A stretch of DNA of 64,000 nt. Origin: an uncultured Bacteroidota bacterium. GTDB lineage: Bacteria > Bacteroidota > Bacteroidia > Flavobacteriales > Flavobacteriaceae. Both the position numbers and the translations under genes were made by a program. Numbering within the stretch: position 1 is the stretch's first letter; every line of letters starts with the position of its first letter. Shown here piece by piece: positions 44,688 to 54,550 of the stretch. The stretch lies in assembly GCA_902595825.1 (NCBI GenBank), contig CACJRP010000004.1:23659-87658 (forward strand). Reading direction: 5' to 3'. Below the pieces are notes generated by a model that saw only the letters and a list, made by a program, of their open reading frames with translations, made no database searches and was not told the DNA's origin.

Positions 44688-45629
44688 ATGAAAATTTTAC
44701 ATTTAGACAAAAACCATAATTCACTCATTAATAATTTGACAAATAGTGGGTATGCTAATGTAGAAGCATACAAAATGACATTAACTGAAATAAAATCAAT
44801 AATTAGTCAATTTGACGGAATAGTAATTAGAAGTCGTTTTAAAATCGATTCTGATTTTCTGAAAAATGCGAAAAAAATCAAATTTATTGCTAGGGTCGGT
44901 TCAGGTCTAGAAAATATTGACATCCATTTCCTTAGAAAAAGGGGAATAAAATTAATTTCATCTCCAGAAGGAAACAGTAATGCAGTAGGAGAGCATGCTC
45001 TTGGATTAATTTTGAGTTTATTTAACAAACTGAATCTAGCAAATGATTCTGTAAAAAAGAAACTTTGGAATAGAGAAAAATTCAGAGGATACGAAATTGA
45101 AAATAAAACAGTTGGAATTATTGGTTACGGAAATACAGGAAAAAGCCTAGCAAGAAAATTAATGGGATTTAATGTAAGGGAAATTATTTTTTATGATATT
45201 GTGAAAAAAACTAGAGATTCATTTGCAAGACAAGTGTCAATTGAAGAGTTGCAAAATAAATGCAATATTTTAAGTATACATACTTCCCAAAACGAGTCAA
45301 GCATTGGTTTAATTAACAAAACTTTTATTGAAAAAATGAAGAATCCATTTTGGCTTATTAATACTGCAAGAGGAAGTGCGGTCAAAACTAAAGATCTAAT
45401 TGATGGGATTAAAAATAAAAAAGTTTTAGGAGCTGCTTTAGATGTGTTGGAATACGAAAATTATTCATTTGAAGATACATTTGACAACAAGCTTGATCGA
45501 GATTTTCTTGATCTAACTAGAAATGAAAAAATTATTTTAACACCTCACGTAGCCGGATGGACACATGAGAGCCATTTAAAATTGGCAAAAATTATTTTTG
45601 AAAAAATCCTAAAAAACTTTCCTGTTTAA
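44688..45629 (+). CDS. D-2-hydroxyacid dehydrogenase (phosphoglycerate dehydrogenase-like)
   Basis: A 313-residue NAD-dependent dehydrogenase. GIIGYGNTGKSLARKL forms the Rossmann loop. The catalytic Arg lies in NTARGSAV, the Glu in LDVLEYE and the His in LTPHVAGWTHESH. There is no C-terminal ACT domain, so a short phosphoglycerate dehydrogenase (serine pathway) or another 2-hydroxyacid enzyme both fit. It lies 8 bases after mgtE, and its last 38 bases overlap the convergent aspartate kinase gene. Confidence 0.9.
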   Translation: MKILHLDKNHNSLINNLTNSGYANVEAYKMTLTEIKSIISQFDGIVIRSRFKIDSDFLKNAKKIKFIARVGSGLENIDIHFLRKRGIKLISSPEGNSNAVGEHALGLILSLFNKLNLANDSVKKKLWNREKFRGYEIENKTVGIIGYGNTGKSLARKLMGFNVREIIFYDIVKKTRDSFARQVSIEELQNKCNILSIHTSQNESSIGLINKTFIEKMKNPFWLINTARGSAVKTKDLIDGIKNKKVLGAALDVLEYENYSFEDTFDNKLDRDFLDLTRNEKIILTPHVAGWTHESHLKLAKIIFEKILKNFPV

Positions 45630-46887
45630 AATTTTTTGATAAAACCAATTGAAGGGTTTTAAAAGTTCTCTGTTCTAAAAGTATATTTTGATTTAGTTTT
45701 TTAATATGCTTTAATGAATTTAGATTAAAGTGTCTGATAGTGAATAACGAAACTTCTTTATCAATTGAAACTTTAAAAGTTTTTCTTAATTCATATAGAA
45801 GTTCATCCAGTTTCTCGTATTTATTATTAAGTACGACTGAAAAACTTATTGCAGAGTTTTGAATTAGTTCTACCTTCATTTTATGCTTGGATAACATCGA
45901 AAAAATCAGTGAAATTTTTTTTTCTACTATAAATGAAAAATCTTTAGACGATATTTTCAATAAAACTCTATTAAATTTAACTATATGTGAAGGAATATTT
46001 ATTATTCTACTGTCTTTTTTATAAATTATGGTTCCTTTACTAAAAGGACTTAAGAAGGACTTAACAAAAAGTGGTATTTCCTTTTTCTTTAATGGCTGCA
46101 GAGTCTTTGGGTGAATAATTGAGGCTCCATAGAAAGCCAATTCAATCGCCTCTTCGTATGAAATTTTACTTAATAATCTAGTTTTATTGAAAAATCTTGG
46201 ATCCGCATTTAATACCCCTCTAACATCTTTCCAAATTGTTAGGCTTTTTGCATTTAAAGCATGTGCAAAAATTGCGGCTGAATAATCTGAACCTTCTCTA
46301 CCTAAAGTGGTGGTAAGTGATTTTGTATTACTCCCAATAAAACCCTGTGATACGAATAGACCTTTATCTTTAAACTTTCTTTTAATTAATTTAGATGTTT
46401 TTTCAAAGTCAACATTAGCGTCTCGATAGTATTCATCAGTTATAATACATGATCTTGCATCAATCCATTTTGTATTCAATCCAATCGAATTTAAATATTT
46501 AGAAATAATAATTGAAGACAAAATTTCTCCGTATGAAACTATTTGGTCATATACAATATTGTAGTCATTTTCTTTGTTGTTTTTTAAAAATTGATTTATT
46601 TCATCAAAAACTGACTGAACAATTTTTATAATTGAGGAACTATTTTTTTTAAATAAATCTTTAATTAAATCATAATGAAAGTTTTTTACTGATTCTAACT
46701 TGTCTGCTAAGTTTTTATATGAATTCATGTAAGATAAAACAATTTTTTCCATTGAGTTTGTGGTTTTACCCATGGCTGAAACAATAAGAATCATTTTGTC
46801 ATGATTTTGTTTTCTTATTATCTTAGATAATCTTATTATACTCTTGTAGTCTTTAATTGAGGCCCCGCCAAACTTATAAACTTTCAT
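45592..46887 (-). CDS. lysC: Aspartate kinase
   Basis: A 431-residue kinase phosphorylating aspartate, the entry to lysine, threonine, methionine and diaminopimelate synthesis. KFGGASIKD at the start and TTLGREGSDYSAAIFAHAL near residue 195 mark the amino-acid kinase fold. A diverged ACT-type regulatory region occupies roughly residues 300-431 and is weakly conserved, so feedback control is unclear. The start overlaps the GNAT gene's stop by 4 bases. Confidence 0.93.
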   Translation of the reverse strand: MKVYKFGGASIKDYKSIIRLSKIIRKQNHDKMILIVSAMGKTTNSMEKIVLSYMNSYKNLADKLESVKNFHYDLIKDLFKKNSSSIIKIVQSVFDEINQFLKNNKENDYNIVYDQIVSYGEILSSIIISKYLNSIGLNTKWIDARSCIITDEYYRDANVDFEKTSKLIKRKFKDKGLFVSQGFIGSNTKSLTTTLGREGSDYSAAIFAHALNAKSLTIWKDVRGVLNADPRFFNKTRLLSKISYEEAIELAFYGASIIHPKTLQPLKKKEIPLFVKSFLSPFSKGTIIYKKDSRIINIPSHIVKFNRVLLKISSKDFSFIVEKKISLIFSMLSKHKMKVELIQNSAISFSVVLNNKYEKLDELLYELRKTFKVSIDKEVSLFTIRHFNLNSLKHIKKLNQNILLEQRTFKTLQLVLSKNFKQESFLGFFQK

Positions 46888-47366
46888 TTTTTTACAAGGT
46901 AGTTGTTGATAGCTTTTTTATCAATTTGGATAGTTTTCCAATCGCTTAAAACTTTGGCTCCCGAATTTTTATAAAATTTAATCGCATTAATATTCCAATC
47001 TAAAGCTACCCATTCTGCTCTTCTTACATTCTCCACTTTTGCAATTTGAATAAATTTCCTGTATAACTTTTTCCCTATTCCCTTACCTCTGAATGCTTTT
47101 TTAACAATTAAGTCTTCAAGATGTAATGTCCTACCCTTCCAAGTTGAGTATCTACCATAAAAGAGCGCCATCCCGACAACACTGTTGTTTATATCAGCAA
47201 CTAAACATGTGAATTTTGGATTATCAGAAAATCCATCTTTAATTAAATCATTAACATTTATACTAACTGATTTAGCTTCTTTCTCAAATTCTGCTAATTC
47301 CTTGATTAAATCTAAAACTGTAGCCATATCACTAATTTTGGCTTTTCTAATCAATATTTCGTTCAT
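46884..47366 (-). CDS. GNAT-family N-acetyltransferase
   Basis: A 160-residue acetyl-CoA-dependent acetyltransferase. The acetyl-CoA loop is visible in VKKAFRGKGIGKKLYRKF (R-x-x-G-x-G/A), preceded by LEDLIV and followed by WVALDWNINAIKFYKNSGA. The pattern resembles the diamine/spermidine acetyltransferase side of the family. I chose ATG at 47366 (MNEILIRKAK); an upstream in-frame start adds unrelated hydrophobic residues. It is coupled to aspartate kinase by a 4-base overlap; its target is unknown. Confidence 0.87.
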   Translation of the reverse strand: MNEILIRKAKISDMATVLDLIKELAEFEKEAKSVSINVNDLIKDGFSDNPKFTCLVADINNSVVGMALFYGRYSTWKGRTLHLEDLIVKKAFRGKGIGKKLYRKFIQIAKVENVRRAEWVALDWNINAIKFYKNSGAKVLSDWKTIQIDKKAINNYLVKK

Positions 47367-47444
47367 AAGTGCAAAATTATAATTAAAATCAATTATTAGC
47401 ACAATGGATAAATTATCTAACAATTAAATTCTATAATGTTAAAA

Positions 47445-48212
47445 TTATATAATACTCTTGATTATTTTTTCAAAAATTTCAGGGCAATCATATTGAACCC
47501 AATGACCAGCATTATGGATCTCATGTAGAGTATATTTGGGAAAAATTTTTTTCATTAAATATTGGTCACTATTTAGTATGTACTCAGATTTAGACCCTTT
47601 GATAAAAAAAGTTGGTTTGTCAAAAATTAGGCCTTTATGATCAAAAGATCCTATTTCCAATATTTTTTTTTCTAAAACTTTTAGATTTATGCGTAGCCTA
47701 AATTTTCTGTCTTTATCTCGGTAAATATTCTTCATCAAGAATGATCTAAGAAAATTTTCTTTGACAAAGGTTTTATAAAGATTATCGATTTCTGATCTGT
47801 TTTTAAAAGAATCCAAATTAAGATGGTTGTATCCTTCCATTATATGGTCAAAATCAGGTAAATACACTTTTGGAGCTATGTCAACAACAATTAATTTTTC
47901 GACCCTCTCTGGAAATAATAATGAAAACTTCATTGCAGTTTTGCCTCCCATTGAATGTCCGATTAAGATAAGCTTATCAATATTTTGTGAGTTGCAAAAT
48001 AAAAATAAATCTTCCGCCATTTCCTCATAACTCATGCTTTCATGCCAAAAACTTTTACCATGATTTCTTTGATCTACCAAATTAATTTTAAATTTGACTC
48101 CATCAAGTTTTTTAGCAAAACTTCTCCAATTGTCACCCATTCCTAAAAATCCATGTAAAATGATGATATTACTATTACCATTTCCTATTTTTTGAGAGTT
48201 TAAAATTTTCAT
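47445..48212 (-). CDS. Alpha/beta hydrolase (YbfF-like esterase)
   Basis: A 255-residue soluble hydrolase. An oxyanion segment LHGFLGMGDNW and the nucleophile elbow GHSMGGKTAM are present. The acid appears to lie in the PTFFIKGSKSEY region (canonical Asp not obvious), and the catalytic His is in NAGHWVQYD. It most resembles short-chain acyl esterases of the YbfF type. The start overlaps the pdxJ stop by 4 bases. Substrate not deducible. Confidence 0.88.
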   Translation of the reverse strand: MKILNSQKIGNGNSNIIILHGFLGMGDNWRSFAKKLDGVKFKINLVDQRNHGKSFWHESMSYEEMAEDLFLFCNSQNIDKLILIGHSMGGKTAMKFSLLFPERVEKLIVVDIAPKVYLPDFDHIMEGYNHLNLDSFKNRSEIDNLYKTFVKENFLRSFLMKNIYRDKDRKFRLRINLKVLEKKILEIGSFDHKGLIFDKPTFFIKGSKSEYILNSDQYLMKKIFPKYTLHEIHNAGHWVQYDCPEIFEKIIKSII

Positions 48213-48925
48213 TTAAGGATTGCTTTGTATTTAGAAATTATATTCTCAAACCCATTATATAATGACTCGGTAATTAGCGCATGACCTATTGACACCTCCA
48301 AAAGATTCGATATTTTTTCTTTGAAAAAACCAATATTTTCAAGATTTAGATCATGACCAGCGTTAATTCCAATTCCAAGTTTGTTTGCTTCTTTGGCAGA
48401 TTGATAATATTCTGAAATTGCTTTTTCTTTATCTGTTCTAAAATAATGAGCATAACTATAAGTATATAATTCTATTCTGTCAGCTCCTATTTCAAATGCT
48501 CTTTTAATCATTTTCGGGTCAGGATTTACAAAGATTGAAGTTCTAATACCGCTAGACTTTAATTCTTGTATTTTTTTATACAAAAAATCAGAGTGTCTAA
48601 TTGTGTCCCACCCAGAGTTTGAAGTTATATTGTTGACACCGTCTGGTACTAAGGTTACTTGAGTGGGGTTAATTTCTAATACCAATTTCATAAACCTTTC
48701 GATTGGATTACCCTCAATGTTAAACTCACTTTTAACTATTTTTGATAAATCTAAAGCATCTGAGTATTTTATATGCCTTTCATCTGGTCTTGGGTGTATC
48801 GTGATACCATCAGAACCAAACTTCTCAATGTCTTGAACAACCTTTGAAAGATTAGGCATATTTTGCCCTCTAGAATTTCTTAAAGTGGCAATTTTATTTA
48901 CGTTGACACTGAGTTTTGTTTTCAC
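48209..48925 (-). CDS. pdxJ: Pyridoxine 5'-phosphate synthase
   Basis: A 238-residue TIM-barrel enzyme making pyridoxine 5'-phosphate from 1-deoxyxylulose 5-phosphate and aminoacetone 3-phosphate. Signatures: TKLSVNVNKIATLRNSRG, GITIHPRPDERHIKYSD, VTLVPDGVN, GADRIELYTY and GINAGHDLNLENI. The start is set to GTG 48925, which gives the family N terminus MKTKLSVNVNK. A TAAATTTG element on this strand (48941-48948) could be its -7 box. Confidence 0.95.
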   Translation of the reverse strand: MKTKLSVNVNKIATLRNSRGQNMPNLSKVVQDIEKFGSDGITIHPRPDERHIKYSDALDLSKIVKSEFNIEGNPIERFMKLVLEINPTQVTLVPDGVNNITSNSGWDTIRHSDFLYKKIQELKSSGIRTSIFVNPDPKMIKRAFEIGADRIELYTYSYAHYFRTDKEKAISEYYQSAKEANKLGIGINAGHDLNLENIGFFKEKISNLLEVSIGHALITESLYNGFENIISKYKAILK

Positions 48926-48975
48926 TATAAATAATTTTGACAAATTTAATTAGTAAAAAAATAAATACCTTCAAC

Positions 48976-49006
48976 TTTGGTTATTAAATTTGTTTATAAA
49001 TATTTG
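48976..49006 (+). promoter_or_regulatory. Candidate promoter of nadK
   Basis: TTTG at 48976-48979, then exactly 19 bases, then AATATTTG at 48999-49006 (consensus TAnnTTTG, one mismatch). The start codon is only 8 bases downstream. Confidence 0.5.
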
Positions 49007-49014
49007 TTATTACA

Positions 49015-49887
49015 ATGGAAATTATTCTTATATGTCCATTCAAGAACGAGGTCTCAATTAAAACTAGTTTTGATATTTTAAAACTGTTATTAAAAGATAA
49101 GATATCTGTAAGCGTAGACGACAACTTGTATACTGAATTTAAAAAAATCCAACAAAATATTGAAATAAATCTTTATAAAGATTTGAAATCATCCGCTGAC
49201 TTTCTTTTCTGCATTGGGGGAGATGGGTCAATGCTAAAAGCAGTTTCATTTTTAAAACAGGATCAAATTCCAATTCTTGGAATCAATATTGGAAGATTAG
49301 GATTTTTAACAGGTATTCAGAAAGATAAATTAAACAAAGGGATTCATTATCTTAAAACAAAAAATTATAGTTTAGTAAAAAGAGATCTTTTAAAACTTAA
49401 AATTAAAGGAAAAGTTGATTTAGAATTTCCGTACGCACTAAATGAAATTACAGTTTCTAGGAAAAATACTGCTTCTCTAATTAGTATAGAAACTTCTATC
49501 GACAAAATAAAATTATCAAAATATTGGGCTGACGGATTAATAATTGCTACTCCTACAGGGTCAACCGGATATAATCTTAGCAGTGGCGGGCCTATTATGC
49601 TACCTGAAACACCAAGTATTTTAATAACTCCAATAGCTGCTCATAATTTAAATGTTAGACCTCTCGTAATCCCAAATGAATCAATCATAGAATTAGAGGT
49701 TGATGGGCAGGGCACAGGTTCAGAACATTTTTTATCTCTTGATTCAAAACTAATAAGTATACCGTATAAAACTAAAATATTTGTTTCAAAGGCTTCTTTT
49801 AGTGTACATACTATTAAATTTAAAAAAAATGAATTTTACAATGATTTGAGCGAAAAGTTATTCTGGGGATTAGATAAAAGAAATTAA
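49015..49887 (+). CDS. nadK: NAD kinase
   Basis: A 290-residue kinase making NADP from NAD. It has the diagnostic CIGGDGSMLKAV (GGDG motif) and GRLGFLTGI. The nucleotide/substrate site follows: ATPTGSTGYNLSSGGPIM and ITPIAAHNLNVRPLVIP. Divergent from pdxJ across an 89-base gap that carries promoter-like elements on both strands. Confidence 0.96.
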   Translation: MEIILICPFKNEVSIKTSFDILKLLLKDKISVSVDDNLYTEFKKIQQNIEINLYKDLKSSADFLFCIGGDGSMLKAVSFLKQDQIPILGINIGRLGFLTGIQKDKLNKGIHYLKTKNYSLVKRDLLKLKIKGKVDLEFPYALNEITVSRKNTASLISIETSIDKIKLSKYWADGLIIATPTGSTGYNLSSGGPIMLPETPSILITPIAAHNLNVRPLVIPNESIIELEVDGQGTGSEHFLSLDSKLISIPYKTKIFVSKASFSVHTIKFKKNEFYNDLSEKLFWGLDKRN

Positions 49888-49949
49888 ACAATAAATCTCT
49901 TCCAATTCAGTTTTAATACTATAATATTCTTTTCATGATTAGAACATAA

Positions 49950-50654
49950 ATGAGAAAGTTTATTGCATTATTTTTTTTATTAATTACTCATTTAATAGGA
50001 TTTTCTCAAATTCATGAAATGGGAATGTTTTTAGGTGGAAGTAACACAATATCAGATTTAGGTAGTACCCATTTTATTTACTCAAATTCACCGGCTTTTG
50101 GAATGATTTATAAATGGAACCTCACCACTAGATATGCTCTAAGAGCAAGTTTTATTACTTCAAAATTAAAGAGCTCAGATTATTATGCTAACGATTTAAG
50201 CAGATTTAATAGGTTTTTTGAAGTAAATAATAAAGTTTTTGAATTTTCAGCTGGCATGGAAGTGAACTTTTTTGATTTTAACCTACATGATCAAGATAGA
50301 GAATTTTCACCTTATTTCTTCACTGGAATAAATTACTTTCAATACCAATTATTTACTATACGTGAGGGGATTTCGTCAATTGATGTTAGTAAATATGATA
50401 GTGCTCTAGAATTTTCAATTCCTGCAATTGTTGGAATTAAATTTAGTATGAATAATAGTTTAGTGTTAAGTTTTGAGACTGGTATTAGGTATTCGCTAAC
50501 TGACAATATAGACGGTTCTAACCCGATTGGCCAATTTGAAAATGACATTCAGGTCAAGCATGGAGAATTATATAATAATGATTGGTATGTATTTACTGGT
50601 TTAGCATTAAGTTATACCTTTGGCAGACAACCGTGTTATTGTAAGGAAAGATGA
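49950..50654 (+). CDS. DUF6089-family outer-membrane beta-barrel protein
   Basis: A 234-residue exported protein with a signal peptide (ending GFSQ) and alternating beta-strand pattern starting IHEMGMFLGGSNTISDLGS. It ends near YTFGRQPCYC. The family is found in Bacteroidetes beside uppS and bamA, exactly as here. The stop overlaps the uppS start by 4 bases. A role in envelope assembly is suggested by the neighbours only. Confidence 0.85.
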   Translation: MRKFIALFFLLITHLIGFSQIHEMGMFLGGSNTISDLGSTHFIYSNSPAFGMIYKWNLTTRYALRASFITSKLKSSDYYANDLSRFNRFFEVNNKVFEFSAGMEVNFFDFNLHDQDREFSPYFFTGINYFQYQLFTIREGISSIDVSKYDSALEFSIPAIVGIKFSMNNSLVLSFETGIRYSLTDNIDGSNPIGQFENDIQVKHGELYNNDWYVFTGLALSYTFGRQPCYCKER

Positions 50655-51382
50655 ACAAAAGTTTAGATAATACTCCTAATCATGTTGCCATCATTATGGA
50701 TGGTAACGGAAGATGGGCTAAACTAAAGGGCAAAAATCGACTTTTTGGTCACAAAAACGGAATTAAATCGGTACAAAAAATCGTAGAGTATGCAAAGAAA
50801 ATTGAAATAAAAAATTTAACATTATATGCTTTTTCAACTGAAAATTGGAATCGTCCAAAGAAGGAGATAGAAACTCTAATGAACATTTTAATTGACACTT
50901 TAAAAAAAGAAATTAATAAAATGGTTGAAAATAATGTTCGATTTAAATGTATAGGGGATATTACTAAATTACCTGATAATGTGGTGAAAGTGTTAGAAGA
51001 AACAATTAAAAAAACAAGTAAAAATGATGGTTTAGTTTTAACTTTGGCTTTAAATTATGGGTTTAAAAAAGAATTAATCTATGCTATAAAAAATTTAGCA
51101 ACAAAGGTTAAAAAAAACTTAATCAGCATTGAAAATATTGATGAAAAAATTATAAATAATCACCTTTACAGTGGAGATTTGCCTTCAGTTGATTTACTAA
51201 TTAGAACAAGTGGGGAACAAAGAATTAGTAATTTTCTACTGTGGCAGATATCTTATGCAGAATTATTTTTTTCAGAAGTTTTTTGGCCAGACTTTGATGA
51301 AAATCATTTTGAAAAAGCTATTAAAAATTATAAAAAAAGAGAAAGAAGATTTGGAAAAACAAGCGATCAAATTAAAAATTAA
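50651..51382 (+). CDS. uppS: Isoprenyl transferase (undecaprenyl diphosphate synthase)
   Basis: A 243-residue cis-prenyltransferase producing the C55 lipid carrier for peptidoglycan and surface glycans. HVAIIMDGNGRWAK carries the catalytic Asp. FSTENWNRPKKEI and DLLIRTSGEQRISNFLLWQ, then SEVFWPDF, complete the signature set. First enzyme of the DUF6089-uppS-bamA-skp-skp cluster. Confidence 0.96.
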   Translation: MNKSLDNTPNHVAIIMDGNGRWAKLKGKNRLFGHKNGIKSVQKIVEYAKKIEIKNLTLYAFSTENWNRPKKEIETLMNILIDTLKKEINKMVENNVRFKCIGDITKLPDNVVKVLEETIKKTSKNDGLVLTLALNYGFKKELIYAIKNLATKVKKNLISIENIDEKIINNHLYSGDLPSVDLLIRTSGEQRISNFLLWQISYAELFFSEVFWPDFDENHFEKAIKNYKKRERRFGKTSDQIKN

Positions 51383-51390
51383 GATTTAAA

Positions 51391-53931
51391 ATGCGATTTT
51401 TAAAAATTACTTTTTTTTTATTTTTTATTTTTACTTCAAAAGTTGTTTCGCAAACTTTGCCCCTACAAAAAAGGCAAATATATTTAATTGACTCGATTGA
51501 AGTTATAGGACTTAAAAGTTTTAATCCACAAACAGTAATTTCTTATAGTGGCCTTAGAAAAGGACAAACAATACAATTCCCTGGAGACCAAGTTAGTTCA
51601 GTGATTAATAAACTTTGGAATTTAGATTTATTTAGTGATATTAATTTTTATGCTAAAAACATAAAGGAAAAAAGTATTACACTTCAAATTGAAATTGAAG
51701 AGCTTCCGACACTTAACCAGGTAAAAATAAGTGGACTAAAAAAAAATAAGATTCAAAATATTCTTAAAGAAACTGAACTCGATAAGGGCAAAAAGCTATC
51801 TGAAAGCTTTTTGACCAATACCAAAAATTACATTGTTAATAAATTTAAGAAGGAAGGATATTTGAACACAAAAGTAAATATCAGAAACATTGAAGATTCA
51901 ACTCAAGTAAATACTCTTAATTTATTAATAAATGTTGATATAGGAGAGAGAGTAAAAATTAGTGAAATAAATTTTAAAGGTAACGAAAAGTTCAAAGAAA
52001 AAAGTCTCGTGTCCAAATTGAAAAATGTTAAAGAAAAAAAATTCTATAGATTTTGGAAAAAATCAAAATATATACCTGATGAATTTATTGAAGATAAAGA
52101 TAACTTAATTGATTTTTTTAAAGAAAAAGGATACAGAGATGCTAGGATATTAAATGATACCATAATAATAAATAACGATAACACATTAACTATAAATTTT
52201 GAAGTTGAAGAAGGTAACAGATATTATTTTGGAAATATTGATTTCATTGGCAATGCTGCCTATACAGATAGACAACTTGCAACTGTTTTAGGGATAAAAA
52301 AGGGGGATACCTACAATGGAGTCCTTTTAAAAGAAAGGATAGCTGACGAAACAAAACCGGATGGAGAAGATCTCACAAATTTGTATCAAAATAGTGGATA
52401 TCTTTTTTCAAATATAAATGCAGTAGAGGTAAGCGCCGAAAATGACACAATTAACTTTGAAATACGTGTAACTGAAGGAAAATTGGCTTCATTTAATAAA
52501 ATTTCTGTTGTTGGAAATGATAAAACGAATGATCACGTAATTTTTAGAGAGCTTCGAACGAAACCAGGGGAGCTTTATAGTAAAGATAAAGTAGTTAGGA
52601 CAGTAAGAGAACTTGGGCAACTTGGCTTTTTTGATGCAGAACAAATTACGCCTGATTTTAAAAATGTTGATCCAAATGCAGGAACAGTTGATATTGAATT
52701 TGGATTAGTTGAGGCTGGAGCTAGCCAAATAGAATTACAAGGAGGTTATGGAGGGGGTGGATTTATCGGTACACTGGGATTTTCTTTTAATAATTTTTCT
52801 ATGAGGAACATTTTCAATAAGGAATCCTACAAGCCAGTCCCATCAGGGGACGGACAAAGACTAAGTCTTAGATTACAATCTAGTCAATTTTACAATACTT
52901 ATAGTTTTACCTTTGTTGAACCATGGCTCGGGGGAAGACAACCGGTACAATTTTCAACATCATTGTCAAAAACCAACCAGTTTAGGTATGACTTTTTTAC
53001 AGGTAGGGCGGATAAATCCCAATCTTTTGAAATAAGCAGTATATCAGTTGGACTTGCAAAAAGGTTAACTGTTCCCGATGATTATTTTTTGTTGTCACAA
53101 GCCATTACTTATCAGTATTTTAATTTAAATAATTATTTTACAGGTTTATTTACTTTTGGCAACGGCGTCTCAAATAATATTAATTACACAGTTACATTGT
53201 CGAGAAATAATACATATACAAACCCAATATTCCCTCTAGGCGGATCAAATTTTAGTGTTAGTGCCAAATTTTCTCCACCCTACTCATTATTTAATAAAGT
53301 TAATTATTCTTTACTTGGAAATGAATCTGAGTTCCAAACAATAAATAATCAAGGTCAAAGGGTTCCTGATCAGAGCAAAATAGATCAAGAAAAGTTTAAA
53401 TTTTTGGAATTTTACAAAATTAAATTTAGTGGAAGCTGGTTCACGAGAATAGTTGACAAATTAGTTCTTAGGACTCAAGTTGATTTTGGTTTTTTGGGAA
53501 CATATAACAATGAGAAGGGAGATATACCATTTGAAAGATTTTATGTAGGAGGTGATGGAATGAATAATACTTTCGCTCTTGATGGGAGAGAAGTAATATC
53601 ACTTAGAGGTTATCCGAATTTCTCCTTATCAAGTAGGGAGGGGTCTACGGTTTACAATAAGTTTACAGTTGAACTGAGATATCCTATAACACTAAAGCCA
53701 AGCGCATCAATTTATGGAACAAGTTATATGGAATCAGGTAGGGGATATCAAGGTTTTAGAAACTTTAATCCATTCAATGCTCAAAGGTCTGCCGGATTTG
53801 GGGTTAGGATATTTATGCCTGCTTTTGGACTCTTAGGAATTGATTTCGCCTATGGATTTGACAATGCTGATCCCTCAAACAGAACTCCCAACGGGTGGGA
53901 AACTCATTTTACAATCGGTCAACAATTTTAA
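51391..53931 (+). CDS. bamA: Outer membrane protein assembly factor BamA
   Basis: An 846-residue Omp85 protein that inserts beta-barrels into the outer membrane. The signal peptide (ending VVSQ) precedes five POTRA domains (about 25-430). A 16-strand barrel follows, containing the conserved LRGYPNFSL (RGF/Y motif of loop 6) and ending in the C-terminal aromatic FTIGQQF. It sits 8 bases after uppS and is followed by two periplasmic Skp chaperones that feed it substrates. Confidence 0.96.
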   Translation: MRFLKITFFLFFIFTSKVVSQTLPLQKRQIYLIDSIEVIGLKSFNPQTVISYSGLRKGQTIQFPGDQVSSVINKLWNLDLFSDINFYAKNIKEKSITLQIEIEELPTLNQVKISGLKKNKIQNILKETELDKGKKLSESFLTNTKNYIVNKFKKEGYLNTKVNIRNIEDSTQVNTLNLLINVDIGERVKISEINFKGNEKFKEKSLVSKLKNVKEKKFYRFWKKSKYIPDEFIEDKDNLIDFFKEKGYRDARILNDTIIINNDNTLTINFEVEEGNRYYFGNIDFIGNAAYTDRQLATVLGIKKGDTYNGVLLKERIADETKPDGEDLTNLYQNSGYLFSNINAVEVSAENDTINFEIRVTEGKLASFNKISVVGNDKTNDHVIFRELRTKPGELYSKDKVVRTVRELGQLGFFDAEQITPDFKNVDPNAGTVDIEFGLVEAGASQIELQGGYGGGGFIGTLGFSFNNFSMRNIFNKESYKPVPSGDGQRLSLRLQSSQFYNTYSFTFVEPWLGGRQPVQFSTSLSKTNQFRYDFFTGRADKSQSFEISSISVGLAKRLTVPDDYFLLSQAITYQYFNLNNYFTGLFTFGNGVSNNINYTVTLSRNNTYTNPIFPLGGSNFSVSAKFSPPYSLFNKVNYSLLGNESEFQTINNQGQRVPDQSKIDQEKFKFLEFYKIKFSGSWFTRIVDKLVLRTQVDFGFLGTYNNEKGDIPFERFYVGGDGMNNTFALDGREVISLRGYPNFSLSSREGSTVYNKFTVELRYPITLKPSASIYGTSYMESGRGYQGFRNFNPFNAQRSAGFGVRIFMPAFGLLGIDFAYGFDNADPSNRTPNGWETHFTIGQQF

Positions 53932-53940
53932 GAGTTAAAC

Positions 53941-54525
53941 ATGAATTTCAAATTAACATTTACTTTACTTTGTTTTATCATTTCAACACAATCGTTTGCA
54001 CAAAAAGGGGTTAGAATTGCTTACATAGATTTTAATAAAATTATAGAGGAAATTGGAGATTATAAAGAGGCAATTAAAAACTTAGAAGCTAAGGCAGAAA
54101 ATTGGAATAAGGAGATTGGAATTAAAAAAATGGAATTAAAAAGTATGGAAGATCAGTTAAATTCAGAAAAATTTCTTCTTACCTCCGAGTTAATTAAAGA
54201 CAGACAGGAAGAATTGGATATATACAGGGAAGATGTATTTAATCTTCAAAATAAGTATTTTGGGATTAACGGAAACTACATAAATCAAAAAAATAAGTTG
54301 ATTAAACCAATACAAGACAGAATACTATCAGTTGTTAGAGAAATTGCCATTGAAAAAAAATTTGACTTTGTATTTGATAGATCCTCAGACCTAATTATGT
54401 TATATTCCCAAAAAAATTACGATATTAGCGAACTGGTTTTAAGAAAAATTAATAATCAGGAAAAAATTAAAAATAGAAAAGAAGAAATTGAACGAAGAAA
54501 ACAAATTAGAAATAAGAAATCTTAA
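53941..54525 (+). CDS. Skp/OmpH periplasmic chaperone, copy 1
   Basis: A 194-residue periplasmic chaperone for unfolded outer-membrane proteins. The signal peptide ends QSFAQ. The mature protein begins with the Skp strand VRIAYIDFNKI, then a long coiled-coil tentacle (about 45-135), returning to the core at KFDFVFDRS. A very basic tail (RKEEIERRKQIRNKK) is longer than in the second copy. It lies 9 bases after bamA. Confidence 0.92.
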   Translation: MNFKLTFTLLCFIISTQSFAQKGVRIAYIDFNKIIEEIGDYKEAIKNLEAKAENWNKEIGIKKMELKSMEDQLNSEKFLLTSELIKDRQEELDIYREDVFNLQNKYFGINGNYINQKNKLIKPIQDRILSVVREIAIEKKFDFVFDRSSDLIMLYSQKNYDISELVLRKINNQEKIKNRKEEIERRKQIRNKKS

Positions 54526-54550
54526 TTTAACCTCTAAATAAATTTATTAT

